Numbered from the stretch's first letter, positions 1 to 8,888 are shown. The stretch is 64,000 bases of DNA from Halomonas sp. MCCC 1A13316 (GCF_014931605.1 NZ_CP053382.1:992001-1056000); one strand, 5' to 3'. Notes: generated by a model not told the origin, from the letters alone. Made by a program: numbers and translations.

Positions 1-1
1 G

Positions 2-151
2 GACAACGACACCGCCAATACCATCGAGGACGATACCACTGACCGAGGTATCTTCCTGCGCTTCGTCTTCAAGGGGTTGGGCGGCGTCGGCGGCGATGCC
101 GGCGACTACTTTGAACGTGCCATTCCTGGCTACCGTACCACGGCTTTCTAA
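2..151 (+). CDS. lptD: LPS-assembly protein LptD, C-terminal end (partial)
   Basis: Only the last 49 codons are present; the 5' part lies outside the window. The reading frame ends at a TAA at 149-151. The tail carries the FLRFVFKGLGGVGG stretch and ends in IPGYRTTAF, which resembles the last beta-strands of LptD, the outer-membrane barrel that inserts lipopolysaccharide into the outer leaflet. The gene directly downstream is surA, the usual lptD neighbour in gammaproteobacteria, which supports the call. Nothing can be said about the N-terminal jellyroll domain. Confidence 0.85.
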   Translation, partial: DNDTANTIEDDTTDRGIFLRFVFKGLGGVGGDAGDYFERAIPGYRTTAF

Positions 152-199
152 TCGGCACGGGATGCCACACAAGTGAGAGACATGAGAGGAACGAGAACC

Positions 200-868
200 A
201 TGCGGATTTCACCAATCGCCACTCTGGGCGCCTTGGGGCTAGCCTTGTGCCTCGGCGCCGTGCCGCTTGCGGCTATGGCCCAGGAACAGAATTTCCAGCC
301 GGTACAGCGCCAGGCCCTGGATCGTATCGTGGCCGTGGTGAACGAGCAGGCCATCATGCAGAGCCAGCTCGAAGAGCGTATGGCGCAGGCGCGCAGCCAA
401 CTTGCCGCCCAGGGACAGCAGCTACCGCCCGAGTCGACGCTGCGCGAACACGTACTTGAGCAGATCATTCTCGAGCAGATCCAGCTGCAGATGGCGGCGG
501 ATGCCGGGCTATCCATCGACGATACCGCTCTCAATCGCCAGATTCGCGAAATTGCCGAGAGCAACGGCATGAACCTCGACCAGTTTGCCGATGCGCTGGA
601 AGCCGACGGACTCTCCATGGCCACCGTCAGAGAGGAGATTCGCCGCGAGATGCTGCTGCGCGAGCTGCATCAGCGCCAGATAGGGGGACGAGTCAACGTC
701 AGCAATCGTGAGGTTGAACGTTTCATTGAGCAGCAGGGCGGCAGCGTGAGCCCCGACCAGGCGCGCCAGATGGTATTCCAGCGCAAAGCCAACGAGGCGC
801 TCGATGCCTGGCTGCAGGAGATCCGTGCCGAGGCCTTCGTCGACAACCGACTCGCCAGCGGCAGCTGA
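200..868 (+). CDS. surA: SurA-type periplasmic chaperone lacking parvulin domains
   Basis: Periplasmic chaperone for unfolded outer-membrane proteins. I chose the ATG at 200 because AGAGGA sits 9 bases upstream and the protein then begins with a clean signal peptide (residues 1-27, cleavage after AMA); an upstream GTG at 173 and ATG at 182 are in frame but lack a better site. Residues about 36-185 match the SurA N-terminal domain (RIVAVVNEQAI near the start, then the MNLDQF and IRREMLLRE blocks). Residues about 186-222 match the C-terminal helix (ANEALDAWLQEIRAEAFV). The two parvulin PPIase domains that normally lie between them, about 215 residues in E. coli, are absent, giving 222 instead of about 430 residues. 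Sits between lptD and pdxA, 4 bases before pdxA. Annotation as an isomerase would be wrong; the chaperone role is inferred. Confidence 0.88.
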   Translation: MRISPIATLGALGLALCLGAVPLAAMAQEQNFQPVQRQALDRIVAVVNEQAIMQSQLEERMAQARSQLAAQGQQLPPESTLREHVLEQIILEQIQLQMAADAGLSIDDTALNRQIREIAESNGMNLDQFADALEADGLSMATVREEIRREMLLRELHQRQIGGRVNVSNREVERFIEQQGGSVSPDQARQMVFQRKANEALDAWLQEIRAEAFVDNRLASGS

Positions 869-872
869 CAGC

Positions 873-1925
873 ATGCGGTCACCCTCTCCCGTGCTGGCCG
901 TGACGAGCGGCGAGCCCGCCGGCATCGGTCCCGAGCTGACCCTGCTACTGGCGCTGGGTGAAGGCCCCGCTGGGCGAGTGGTGGCGGTGGGGGACCCGAC
1001 GCTGCTGGCCGAACGGGCCGCACTGCTGGGTCTCGATATCGACCTGCTCGAGCTTGCGCGGGGCGAGCCGGTGCCGGAAGCGCGCCACGGCGTCCTGCCG
1101 GTATGGCCGGTAGCGCTGCGCGCGCCGAGCCGGCCGGGAGAACTGGCCGTGGCCAATGCCGGCTATGTACTCGAGACCCTCGATGTGGCCGTCACCGCCT
1201 GCCTTGACGGGAGCGCCGACGGCATCGTCACCGCGCCGCTGCACAAGGGCGTGATCTTGGATGCCGGCCACGCCGGATTTCGTGGACACACCGAATACCT
1301 GCGTGATGCCTGTGGCGTCGATGAGGTGGTCATGATGCTGGCCACCGACAGCGCTCTGCATGCCGGGCAGGTCGGCTGGCAGGGTAGCAGTGCGTTGCGA
1401 GTGGCGCTTGCCACGACTCACTTGCCGCTGCGTGAGGTTGCCGATGCCATCACCGGGCCCGGCCTGGAGCGAATCCTTCGCATCCTGCATGCGGACCTGA
1501 AGCGCTGGTTCGGCATTGGCGTACCGCGCATCGCCGTGTGTGGTCTCAACCCTCACGCCGGCGAGGGCGGGCATCTCGGGCGTGAGGAGATCGAGGTGAT
1601 CGAGCCTTGTATCGAGCGCTTGCGCGCTGAAGGCTTCGCCCTTGACGGACCGCTACCGGCCGATACCCTGTTCACGCCGCGTCATCTGGCAGACGTCGAT
1701 GCCGTGCTGGCGATGTATCATGATCAGGGCCTGCCGGTGCTCAAGTATGCCGGCTTCGGACGAGCCGCCAACATCACCTTGGGCCTGCCGATCGTACGCA
1801 CCTCGGTGGACCATGGCACTGCGCTGGACCTGGCCGGCCGTGGCCTGGCCGATGCCGGCAGCCTTCGAGTCGCCGTAGCGCTGGCCGCCGAGATGACCAG
1901 TCGCGGAGCGGCCGCCCCGAGATAG
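873..1925 (+). CDS. pdxA: 4-hydroxythreonine-4-phosphate dehydrogenase PdxA
   Basis: NAD-dependent oxidation of 4-phosphohydroxy-L-threonine in the DXP-dependent pyridoxal phosphate pathway, cytoplasmic. The start at 873 gives 350 residues and lies 4 bases after the surA stop, indicating translational coupling; in-frame codons upstream would run into surA. Family motifs seen: VTSGEPAGIGPE at the N-terminus, HAGFRGHTEYL with a metal-binding histidine, ATTHLPLREV with another, and YHDQGLPVLKY near residue 280 with the third. Length is usual for the family (about 330). Order surA-pdxA-rsmA is conserved in gammaproteobacteria. Confidence 0.96.
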   Translation: MRSPSPVLAVTSGEPAGIGPELTLLLALGEGPAGRVVAVGDPTLLAERAALLGLDIDLLELARGEPVPEARHGVLPVWPVALRAPSRPGELAVANAGYVLETLDVAVTACLDGSADGIVTAPLHKGVILDAGHAGFRGHTEYLRDACGVDEVVMMLATDSALHAGQVGWQGSSALRVALATTHLPLREVADAITGPGLERILRILHADLKRWFGIGVPRIAVCGLNPHAGEGGHLGREEIEVIEPCIERLRAEGFALDGPLPADTLFTPRHLADVDAVLAMYHDQGLPVLKYAGFGRAANITLGLPIVRTSVDHGTALDLAGRGLADAGSLRVAVALAAEMTSRGAAAPR

Positions 1926-1973
1926 CAGCAATAGACGTCGGTTTCTGCACTGACCCATACAAGGACTCTTCGC

Positions 1974-2786
1974 ATGGCATCGCGCCCGCCGGTTCATCGC
2001 GCTCGCAAGCGCTTCGGCCAGAATTTTCTGCGTGACCCCGGCATCATCTCGCGCATCGTGCGCACGATCTCGCCGCGCCCGGGCGACCGGCTGGTAGAGA
2101 TCGGCCCCGGGCAGGGCGCCCTGACCGCGCCGCTGATCGAGGCAGCAGGTGGCCGCCTCGAGGTAATCGAACTGGACCGTGACCTGATCCCGGGTCTGCG
2201 CGTGCAGTTCTTCAACTACCCGGAGTTCGTCGTGCACGAAGGCGATGCGCTGAAGTTCGATTTCAGCGCCCTGCGTGGCGACGGCGAGCCACTGAGGGTG
2301 GTAGGCAATCTGCCGTACAACATCTCCACGCCGCTGATCGCCCATCTGCTCGAGGCGGGCGATGCCATTACCGACATGCACTTCATGCTGCAGAAGGAGG
2401 TAGTGGAACGTCTTGCCGCCGAACCGGGTGGTCCCGACTGGGGGCGGCTGTCGGTGATGGCGCAGTATCGTTGTCGAGTCGACGACCTGTTCACGGTGCC
2501 GCCGGAGGCGTTCGTGCCGAGGCCCAAGGTCGACTCGGCCATCGTGCGGCTGACGCCCTTCACCGAGTTGCCGTGTCCAGCCACTGACGAGACCCTGCTG
2601 TTCAGTATCGTGCGCCAGGCTTTCGGCCAGCGGCGCAAGACCCTGCGTAACAACCTCAAGGGAGTGATCGAGGGCGAGGCCATGGCGGAGCTGGGTATCG
2701 ACCCTGCGCGGCGGCCCCAGACCCTCGCTGTCGAGGAGTTCGTTCGCATTGCCAACCACCTGGCCGCTACGGAGGCGACGTCATGA
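1974..2786 (+). CDS. rsmA: 16S rRNA (adenine1518/1519-N6)-dimethyltransferase RsmA
   Basis: SAM-dependent dimethylation of two adjacent adenines in the 3' helix of 16S rRNA during late 30S assembly. The N-terminus has the RKRFGQNFL signature, followed by the SAM-binding loop EIGPGQGALT and the catalytic NLPYNIS motif near residue 113. Length 270 is normal. It begins 48 bases after pdxA, and its TGA overlaps the ATG of apaG (ATGA), so the two are translationally coupled. Also known as ksgA; loss gives kasugamycin resistance in E. coli. Confidence 0.97.
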   Translation: MASRPPVHRARKRFGQNFLRDPGIISRIVRTISPRPGDRLVEIGPGQGALTAPLIEAAGGRLEVIELDRDLIPGLRVQFFNYPEFVVHEGDALKFDFSALRGDGEPLRVVGNLPYNISTPLIAHLLEAGDAITDMHFMLQKEVVERLAAEPGGPDWGRLSVMAQYRCRVDDLFTVPPEAFVPRPKVDSAIVRLTPFTELPCPATDETLLFSIVRQAFGQRRKTLRNNLKGVIEGEAMAELGIDPARRPQTLAVEEFVRIANHLAATEATS

Positions 2787-3181
2787 CCCAGACGCCGGAC
2801 ATGCCATTGGAACGGGAAGTGCTGGTCGATGTGGAACCCGCTTTTCGCGACGACGAGTCCTCGCGCGACGAATCGCGCTACGTGTTCAGCTATACAGTGA
2901 CGATTCATAACCACTCGAAGCGCAGCGTTCAGCTGCTGGCTCGGCACTGGCGTATTACCCAAGGCAGCGGCAAGGTGCAAGAGGTGCGCGGCAAGGGGGT
3001 GGTGGGGCAGCAGCCAATGATTGGGCCCGGTCAAACCTTTCGTTATACCAGTCGCGCCATTCTCGACGGCCCGGTAGGCGTGATGGAGGGCGCCTACACC
3101 TGCGTCGATACGGCCAGCCAGCGTCCCTTCGAGGTTGCCATCGCCCCCTTCCGACTGGCCGGCCCCAACCAGGTACACTGA
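2783..3181 (+). CDS. apaG: ApaG family protein
   Basis: Small ApaG-domain protein (132 residues) with an Ig-like fold. The family is associated with Co2+/Mg2+ tolerance in Salmonella but its biochemical role is not settled. Diagnostic stretch: RYVFSYTVTIHN, then LLARHWRITQGSGKVQEVRGKGVVG, split here in function between beta-strands, and a later GPVGVMEGAY block. Starts inside the rsmA stop codon (4-base overlap) and is followed by apaH, the conserved order. Confidence 0.94.
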   Translation: MTQTPDMPLEREVLVDVEPAFRDDESSRDESRYVFSYTVTIHNHSKRSVQLLARHWRITQGSGKVQEVRGKGVVGQQPMIGPGQTFRYTSRAILDGPVGVMEGAYTCVDTASQRPFEVAIAPFRLAGPNQVH

Positions 3182-3245
3182 TATCAGCGGCCCGGGGCGG
3201 ACTTCGGCCGCCAGGGACCAAAGCCACGCCGCAATGGAAAATGCC

Positions 3246-4073
3246 ATGACCGACTACGCCATTGGAGACTTGCAGGGCTGCCATGCCGAGTTCGTCGAGC
3301 TGCTCGAGCGAATCGACTTCGATCCCGTTTGCGACCGGCTGTGGATGGCCGGCGACCTGGTCAACCGTGGCCCCGAATCGCTAGCCTGCCTGTGCGAGGT
3401 GCGTGCGCTGGGAGATGCCGCGCTCACCGTGCTCGGCAATCACGACCTGCACCTGCTGGCCGTGGCGCGCGGGGGAGCCCGGCTCAACCGCAAGGACACC
3501 CTGGACGGGATCCTGGCCGCTCCCGACCGAGAGGCGCTGCTCGACTGGCTGCAGTCGCGGCCGCTATTGGTGCGCCAGGTATTCGAGGGGCAGGGCGATA
3601 CCGTGATGGCGCATGCCGGTCTTCTGCCTCAGTGGTCCCCCGGGGAGGCGGCAGAGCTGGCCGGTGAGGTCGAGGAGCGGCTCGGAAGTGAGCGCAGCGG
3701 GTCCTTTCTCGAGCGAATGTACGGCAACGAGCCCGCCTGTTGGGCGGCATCGCTCGACGGTATCGATCGCCTGCGCGTCATCGTCAATGTGCTGACGCGC
3801 ATGCGCTTCATCGACGCCGACGGCTGTCTCGATTTCAGCGCCAAGGAGGGGCTCGACAGCGCCCCTGCCGGTTTCGCCCCCTGGTTCCGTTATCCTCGCA
3901 GCGACGACCCGCGGCTACTGTTCGGCCATTGGGCGGCCCTGGAGGGGCGTGCCGAAGGTGCCCGGGTGCGCGCCGAAGCACTGGATACCGGCTGCGTGTG
4001 GGGTGGCAGCCTCGTCGCGCTGAATCTCTCTAGCGGTGAACGCATCGGCGTACCCAGTCGTCAGCGCCGCTGA
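3246..4073 (+). CDS. apaH: Symmetrical bis(5'-nucleosyl)-tetraphosphatase ApaH
   Basis: Hydrolyses Ap4A to two ADP; calcineurin-like metallophosphatase fold. The start at 3246 gives MTDYAIGDLQGC, matching the usual N-terminus, with GGAAA five bases upstream; an in-frame ATG at 3234 is possible. Metal-site motifs seen: GDLQGC (the canonical GDxHG with Gln in place of His, a variant I recall from other gammaproteobacterial ApaH proteins), GDLVNRGPES, and LGNHDLHLL. A later MAHAGLLPQW block carries a further histidine. 275 residues, close to the E. coli protein. Confidence 0.95.
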   Translation: MTDYAIGDLQGCHAEFVELLERIDFDPVCDRLWMAGDLVNRGPESLACLCEVRALGDAALTVLGNHDLHLLAVARGGARLNRKDTLDGILAAPDREALLDWLQSRPLLVRQVFEGQGDTVMAHAGLLPQWSPGEAAELAGEVEERLGSERSGSFLERMYGNEPACWAASLDGIDRLRVIVNVLTRMRFIDADGCLDFSAKEGLDSAPAGFAPWFRYPRSDDPRLLFGHWAALEGRAEGARVRAEALDTGCVWGGSLVALNLSSGERIGVPSRQRR

Positions 4074-4098
4074 CCATTTCTGCTATATGGGAGGCCTT

Positions 4099-4437
4099 AT
4101 GGCGACCCCTTCGTTCCAACATCTGACGATCGATACCCTGACGGCCTGGATCGAGGCCGACGACCCGCTCATCCTGGTCGATATTCGCGACCTCATGAGC
4201 TTCACCGGCGGCCACATTCCCGGTAGCCGTCACCTCGACAACGACAGCGCACCGGCACTGCTCGAATCGGCGCCTCGCGAGCAGCCATTGGTGGTGGTGT
4301 GCTACCACGGCCACTCGAGCCAGCAGGCTGCGGCCTGGCTGGCGGGGCAGGGCTTCGCCGAAGTCTACAGCCTCGATGGTGGTTTCACCGAATGGGAGCA
4401 TCGTCTGCCCGAACGGGTGGAGCGCGGTCGTCCATGA
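4099..4437 (+). CDS. glpE: Thiosulfate sulfurtransferase GlpE (single-domain rhodanese)
   Basis: Transfers sulfane sulfur from thiosulfate to thiol acceptors. The start at 4099 has GGGAGG at 4089-4094; the 112-residue product equals the length of E. coli GlpE. The active-site loop is CYHGHSS with catalytic Cys68, and the LVDIRD and SLDGGFTEW blocks flank it as in single-domain rhodaneses. Its stop overlaps the cca start (ATGA at 4434-4437), so the two are probably co-translated. No glycerol gene is near, so the name reflects sequence family only. Confidence 0.93.
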   Translation: MATPSFQHLTIDTLTAWIEADDPLILVDIRDLMSFTGGHIPGSRHLDNDSAPALLESAPREQPLVVVCYHGHSSQQAAAWLAGQGFAEVYSLDGGFTEWEHRLPERVERGRP

Positions 4438-5573
4438 GCGGATTGCAGGATCGCTGTCGCGAAGGCCTTGCGGTCTATCGCGTTGGCGGCGCGGTGCGCG
4501 ACGCTCGGCTGGGTTGGCCCACCGTCGATACCGACTGGGTCGTGGTGGGGGCGACGCCGGAGGAGATGCAGCGTCGCGGCTTCCGCCCGGTGGGGCGCGA
4601 CTTCCCGGTCTTCCTGCATCCCGAGACCCATGAGGAGTACGCCCTGGCGCGTACCGAGCGCAAGTCCGGCCATGGGTACACCGGCTTCGAGGTTCACGCC
4701 AGCCCCGACGTGACGCTGGAAGAGGACCTGGCCCGCCGCGACCTGACCATCAACGCCATGGCCGAGACGCCGGAGGGTGAGCTGGTCGACCCCTACGGCG
4801 GCATGGTCGACCTCGAAGCCAAGCAGTTGCGTCATGTTTCGCCGGCCTTCGTCGAGGATCCTTTACGGGTGCTGCGTACCGCGCGTTTCCTGGCACGTTA
4901 CGCCGGGCTCGGCTTCGCCATCGCCGAGGAAACCTGGGCGCTGATGCGCGAGCTCGTCGAGAGCGGCGAGCTTTCGCATCTGGTGGCAGAGCGAGTCTGG
5001 ACCGAGACCGAGAAGGCGTTGGGGGAGACCGACCCTGCGGTCTACTTCCGTACCCTGCAGAATTGCGGTGCGCTGGAGGTACTGACGCCGGAACTCGTCG
5101 AGGACGGTCCGGCGTTCGGCAGGGCGTTGGACAGGCTCTCCCGACTACCTTGCGGCATACTCGATGAGGAGCGCCCCCGCTGGCGCTGGGCACGGCTGGT
5201 AGAGCATCTCGACGAAGCCCGGCAGGAGGCGCTGGCCGAGCGGTTGCGCCTGCCTCGCAGCTATCGCGACCTGGGTCGCCAGGCTGCGCTTACCCGCCAG
5301 CTGCGCCACCAAGCCATGCTCGATGCGAATAACGTGAAGCGTTGGCTGGACGGTATCGATGCCTGGCGGCGAAGCGAGCGAGTTGAGCCCCTGCTGGCCC
5401 TGCTGGCGGTGGATGATTCGGCTCTGGCCGAGCGGCTCGAATGGGCGTGGCGTTCGGTTTCCCGGCTTGAGGCCAGGGATCTGCTGGCGGAAGGCTTCAG
5501 TGGCGGCGCGCTGGGCGAGGAGCTGGGGCGACGTCGCGAGGCGATACTCGCGCGCGAACTGTCGCAGCCTTGA
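4434..5573 (+). CDS. cca: CCA-adding tRNA nucleotidyltransferase with shortened C-terminal domain
   Basis: Adds or repairs the 3' CCA of tRNAs. The N-terminal half is textbook class [11 protein letters not shown], catalytic Asp32 and Asp34 in [33 protein letters not shown] and [12 protein letters not shown]. Length 379 compared with 412 in E. coli. In the C-terminal half I cannot find the HD phosphohydrolase signature (HDLGKG in E. coli); the segment runs from LEVLTPELV almost directly to [13 protein letters not shown], so phosphatase and phosphodiesterase activity is probably lost. The terminal SFSGG-like tail ([16 protein letters not shown]) is preserved. Overlaps glpE by 4 bases. Confidence 0.94.
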   Translation: MSGLQDRCREGLAVYRVGGAVRDARLGWPTVDTDWVVVGATPEEMQRRGFRPVGRDFPVFLHPETHEEYALARTERKSGHGYTGFEVHASPDVTLEEDLARRDLTINAMAETPEGELVDPYGGMVDLEAKQLRHVSPAFVEDPLRVLRTARFLARYAGLGFAIAEETWALMRELVESGELSHLVAERVWTETEKALGETDPAVYFRTLQNCGALEVLTPELVEDGPAFGRALDRLSRLPCGILDEERPRWRWARLVEHLDEARQEALAERLRLPRSYRDLGRQAALTRQLRHQAMLDANNVKRWLDGIDAWRRSERVEPLLALLAVDDSALAERLEWAWRSVSRLEARDLLAEGFSGGALGEELGRRREAILARELSQP

Positions 5574-5673
5574 CTGCGCCTTGCCGCCGGCTCAGCCGTC
5601 GGCGTTGATGCGCTCGATGATCTGTTTAGAACGCTTCCACGAAAGGCTTCTGTTGCGGAGTCTACCGCACCGC

Positions 5674-6171
5674 CTAAGGATTCCTAGCAAACGCTACGGG
5701 CCATAGGCGCTGATCGTCGGCCTTGAATTCGGACCACAGCTCGGCGTAGGTGCGCCCGACCTCGGGATGGGGCGTATTCGGTAACAGCTCCGAAAGTGGC
5801 AGCAGCACGAAGGCGTGATGAAGAATCTCGTCGCGCGGCAGCATGACCCCGTCGTGTTCGCCGACGAGATCGCCAACCGTCAGCAGGTCGATGTCCAGCG
5901 TCCGTGGGCTGAACTTGGGCGTGCCCTTGCGGCGGCCGTGATCTTGCTCGATGCGCTTGCACCAGGCCTGTAGCTCCCCGGCCGACCAGTCGCTGTCGAA
6001 CACCGCCACCAGGTTGTAGAAATTGCGGCCGTCCTCGAAGCCTACCGGCTCGCTTTCATAAACGCGCGAGACGAGGAGGCCGTCGAAGGTGGCCTCAAGG
6101 GCATCCAGGCAGCTTCGGACGTGATGCTCCCGGTCGATGTTGCTGCCGATGCTGACGCTTACCTGGGTCAT
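5674..6171 (-). CDS. folK: HPPK, 6-hydroxymethyl-7,8-dihydropterin pyrophosphokinase
   Basis: Transfers pyrophosphate from ATP to 6-hydroxymethyl-dihydropterin in folate synthesis. Signature seen: SIGSNID at the N-terminus, GRRKGTPKFSPRTLDIDLL with the two Mg-binding aspartates (DID), and the LPHP-like HHAFVLLPLSEL block. 165 residues, usual length. It lies leftward and overlaps folB by 4 bases, so dihydroneopterin aldolase and the next pathway enzyme are translationally coupled. Converges on cca with a 100-base gap holding no gene I can support. Confidence 0.95.
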   Translation of the reverse strand: MTQVSVSIGSNIDREHHVRSCLDALEATFDGLLVSRVYESEPVGFEDGRNFYNLVAVFDSDWSAGELQAWCKRIEQDHGRRKGTPKFSPRTLDIDLLTVGDLVGEHDGVMLPRDEILHHAFVLLPLSELLPNTPHPEVGRTYAELWSEFKADDQRLWPVAFARNP

Positions 6172-6536
6172 CGAGTGCTCTCCTGGCGTGTGCCACGCTC
6201 GATGCGCACGCCTACGGCTGCCGCTGTGGGCACGGCACCTGGCTTGCGCAGTGTCAGCCGCAGCCAGGGTACGCCAAATTCTCCCATCAAGAGCTGGGCA
6301 AGGCGCTCGGCGAAGGTTTCGACCAGGGCGAAGTCATGCTCGTCGGCAAAGCCGGCGATACGCTGGCTGATGGCGGCGTAATCGAGCGTTTTGGTCAGGT
6401 CGTCGTCGGCAGCCGCCGGGCGAATGTCGGTGGCCAGTTCCAGGTCGAGCGTCAGCCGCTGACGTATGCTGCGCTCCCAATCGTATACGCCGATAACCGT
6501 CTCGAGTTCGAGCGACTCGATCAGTACGCAGTCCAT
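6168..6536 (-). CDS. folB: Dihydroneopterin aldolase FolB
   Basis: Cleaves 7,8-dihydroneopterin to the hydroxymethyl pterin used by FolK. The chosen start (6536) gives MDCVLIESLELETVIGVYDWER, split by the conserved GVYDWE motif, with GGAG seven bases upstream. The C-terminal TLRKPGAVPTAAAVGV matches the conserved KPxA motif. 122 residues, typical. A much longer in-frame extension upstream is not supported because it crosses the divergent intergenic region. Confidence 0.94.
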   Translation of the reverse strand: MDCVLIESLELETVIGVYDWERSIRQRLTLDLELATDIRPAAADDDLTKTLDYAAISQRIAGFADEHDFALVETFAERLAQLLMGEFGVPWLRLTLRKPGAVPTAAAVGVRIERGTRQESTR

Positions 6537-6670
6537 GCACGGCTCCAAGCAGGTAAAGGAGGCCCGATTGTACGTGAGCGTCGGGACACAATGACAGGCT
6601 TGCGGTGCTGTCCCCGAGGCGCCGGGGCTGGCATCATGCTGCGACGGGTGCATGAAGGAGGCGGGGGCGG

Positions 6671-7261
6671 GTGACGGTCGAAGGGCTACTGCTGCTGTTG
6701 ACACTGGCATTGCTGGGCTACGCCAGCGGCTCCTGCTTGGGCGCGCTATGGGTCTGTCGAGTGGCAGGCGTTGGGGATCCCCGCCTGGAGGGCTCGGGCA
6801 ACCCGGGCTTCTCCAACGTGCTGCGCCTGCATGGTCGCCGGCTGGCGGCGGTAACCTTGTTGTTCGACGCACTGAAAGGCATGCCTGCGCTGTGGCTGAC
6901 GATGGGGCTTGGTCTGGCGCCATGGGCCCAAGGTGTGGTCGGGCTGGCCGTGCTGCTGGGACACAGCTACCCGCCTTGGCATCGCTTTCGTGGCGGCAAG
7001 GCAGTGGCCAGCGCCTTCGGCGTGCTGTTGGTACTGACGCCCTGGGTGGCGTTGTGCTGTGCCGCCTTGTGGGTGCTGTTGGCCTGGCGGGTGCGGACGG
7101 CAGCCGTGGCGTCCTTGGTCAGTGCCGGCATCGCTCCGCTGGCCAGTCTGTGGCTGGCACCGGATTACGTGCTGGTGGTGGTGACCTTTACCGCACTGGT
7201 GCTGGTGCGGCACCTGCTCAATATTCACCGGCTGCGTCACGGCGACGAACCGGGACTCTAG
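6671..7261 (+). CDS. plsY: Acyl-phosphate glycerol-3-phosphate acyltransferase PlsY
   Basis: Inner-membrane enzyme that acylates glycerol-3-phosphate from acyl-phosphate, first step of phospholipid synthesis. GTG start with AAGGAGG at 6656-6662. Conserved cytoplasmic loops seen: GSGNPGFSNVLR (usually GSGNPGATNVLR) near residue 40, GHSYPPWHRFRGGK near residue 97, and the C-terminal RHLLNIHRL. About five hydrophobic segments in 196 residues. Divergent from folB, convergent with tsaD; plsY-tsaD adjacency is common in gammaproteobacteria. Confidence 0.95.
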   Translation: MTVEGLLLLLTLALLGYASGSCLGALWVCRVAGVGDPRLEGSGNPGFSNVLRLHGRRLAAVTLLFDALKGMPALWLTMGLGLAPWAQGVVGLAVLLGHSYPPWHRFRGGKAVASAFGVLLVLTPWVALCCAALWVLLAWRVRTAAVASLVSAGIAPLASLWLAPDYVLVVVTFTALVLVRHLLNIHRLRHGDEPGL

Positions 7262-7321
7262 CCCGCCATGAGCGTGCCCGCACGATTTTCCAGACTGCCT
7301 GGAGGGCGAGGGCACCGAGTG

Positions 7322-8359
7322 TCAGCTGCCGGCCGGTACCGCGAGGGTTTCCATCGGCCAGCGCGGCACGGCTTGCATGCGACCGACTTCGTCACGCTCG
7401 CCGGCCAGCAGCCGCAGTGCGCCGGCAAGGGCAATCATGGCGCCATTGTCGGTACAAAACCTTCCGCGTGGGTAATAGACCTCAGCACTGCGCTTCACGA
7501 CCTCATGCGCGAGGCGCTCGCGAAGGCGCGTGTTGGCACTCACGCCGCCGGCCATGACCAGGCGCTTCAGGCCGGTGTCATCGAGTGCCCGGCGACACTT
7601 GATCACCAGAGTATCGACAACGGCCTCTTCGAAGGCATGGGCGACGTCGGCGCGCGCCTGATCGTCGAGCTTGCCCGCCTGCTCGAGCCGGCGCAGGGTG
7701 GTCAGGGTGTGCGTCTTGAGCCCCGAAAAGCTGAAGTCGAGGCCCGGGCGGTCGGTCATGGGGCGGGGGAAGCGAAAACGCCCCGGGTCGCCCGCTTCGG
7801 CCAGCCGGGCCACCAAGGGGCCACCAGGATAGGATAGCCCGAGCATCTTGGCAGCCTTGTCGAAGGCTTCGCCGGCAGCGTCGTCGACCGATTCGCCGAG
7901 TAGGCGGTACCTTCCCAGGCCCTGGACCTCGACCAGTTGGGTATGGCCGCCGGAGACCAGCAGTGCGACGAAGGGAAAGGCGGGCGAGGGCTCTTCGAGC
8001 ATGGGGGCCATGAGATGACCTTCCATGTGGTGCACGCCCAGTACCGGAATATTCAGCGCTCGGGCCATCCCATGAGCGGTGCTGGCGCCGACCATCAGGG
8101 CGCCGACCAGGCCCGGCCCCGCGGTATAGGCGATGGCATCCAGTTCGCGGCGGGTCATGCCGGCTTCGTCGAGTACCTGCTGAATCAAGGGCAGCAAACG
8201 CCGGGTGTGGTCACGCGAGGCGAGCTCCGGCACCACGCCACCGTACTCGGCATGCATGGCGACCTGGCTATAAAGGGCGTCGGCCAGCAGGCCGCGGTCG
8301 GTGTCGTAGATCGCGACGCCGGTCTCGTCGCAGGAGGTCTCGATGCCAAGGACTCGCAT
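7322..8359 (-). CDS. tsaD: tRNA threonylcarbamoyladenosine synthase subunit TsaD
   Basis: Transfers threonylcarbamoyl to A37 of ANN-decoding tRNAs, with TsaB and TsaE. The N-terminus [13 protein letters not shown] is diagnostic; HHMEGH near residue 111 supplies the metal-binding histidines; SGGHTQL and [10 protein letters not shown] are ASKHA-fold nucleotide motifs. 345 residues, normal. Divergent from rpsU; the shared 226-base intergenic region carries the rpsU promoter. Confidence 0.97.
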   Translation of the reverse strand: MRVLGIETSCDETGVAIYDTDRGLLADALYSQVAMHAEYGGVVPELASRDHTRRLLPLIQQVLDEAGMTRRELDAIAYTAGPGLVGALMVGASTAHGMARALNIPVLGVHHMEGHLMAPMLEEPSPAFPFVALLVSGGHTQLVEVQGLGRYRLLGESVDDAAGEAFDKAAKMLGLSYPGGPLVARLAEAGDPGRFRFPRPMTDRPGLDFSFSGLKTHTLTTLRRLEQAGKLDDQARADVAHAFEEAVVDTLVIKCRRALDDTGLKRLVMAGGVSANTRLRERLAHEVVKRSAEVYYPRGRFCTDNGAMIALAGALRLLAGERDEVGRMQAVPRWPMETLAVPAGS

Positions 8360-8436
8360 GGTGCAGGCTCGTGAAGAGTGAAAGCCGGCATTCTACCAAA
8401 TCGGAGCGTTGCCATCCCCTTCCCAGACACGCAGAT

Positions 8437-8465
8437 TTGCAATGCTTGATGTCGCCGACTAAAAT
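8437..8465 (+). promoter_or_regulatory. Probable sigma70 promoter of rpsU-dnaG-rpoD
   Basis: TTGCAA at 8437-8442, a 17-base spacer, and TAAAAT at 8460-8465, about 120 bases before rpsU. Position and spacing fit a vegetative promoter of the macromolecular synthesis operon. Read from sequence only; no start-site data. Confidence 0.55.
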
Positions 8466-8585
8466 ACTGTGCGCTGTACAATTGGGTCGTGCACCTGGCC
8501 ATGCCTGCCGTGATAAACGGCACGGTTCCAGCCATAGGAGTACGTTCGAACCGAACTCAAGATTTCTAAGGTAGGTGAGTGCTTA

Positions 8586-8801
8586 ATGCCTTCTGTCAAA
8601 GTACGTGATAACGAGCCGTTTGACGTCGCGCTGCGCCGCTTCAAGCGTTCCTGTGAAAAAGCCGGCATCCTTTCCGAAGTGCGTCGTCGCGAGCACTACG
8701 AAAAGCCGACTGCAGAGCGCAAGCGCAAGGCAGCTGCTGCGGTGAAGCGTCACGCCAAGAAGCTCCAGCGTGAGCGCAAGCGTTTCGAACGGCTCTATTG
8801 A
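8586..8801 (+). CDS. rpsU: 30S ribosomal protein S21
   Basis: Small-subunit ribosomal protein of 71 residues, the standard length. [21 protein letters not shown] (broken at the known conserved start) and the very basic C-terminal half ending [10 protein letters not shown] are characteristic. It is the first gene of the rpsU-dnaG-rpoD operon, followed by an intrinsic terminator that should lower transcription of dnaG relative to rpsU. Confidence 0.98.
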   Translation: MPSVKVRDNEPFDVALRRFKRSCEKAGILSEVRRREHYEKPTAERKRKAAAAVKRHAKKLQRERKRFERLY

Positions 8802-8855
8802 TCCGTACTAAGGGAGTACCGACGCCTTGGGCTTCGGTGCTTTCGGAAGGATGAC

Positions 8856-8888
8856 CAAGCGGCTGCCGTCAGGTGGCCGCTTGTTTTT
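8856..8888 (+). terminator. Intrinsic terminator between rpsU and dnaG
   Basis: Perfect 8-base stem CAAGCGGC (8856-8863) with GCCGCTTG (8876-8883), followed by TTTTT. A terminator at this place is known in the E. coli operon, where it separates high S21 from low primase expression. Confidence 0.85.

Noticed and set aside
1653..2759. Long open frame on the minus strand opposite pdxA/rsmA
   Set aside because: Shadow frame in GC-rich DNA; the plus strand encodes clear pdxA and rsmA.
3246..4073. Loss of the GDxHG histidine in ApaH as evidence of inactivation
   Set aside because: I recall GDLQGC in other ApaH proteins, and the remaining metal-site motifs are intact.
5574..5673. Short minus-strand frame ending IIERINADG between cca and folK
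   Set aside because: No start codon or ribosome site and a stop soon upstream; could be a relic but cannot be supported.
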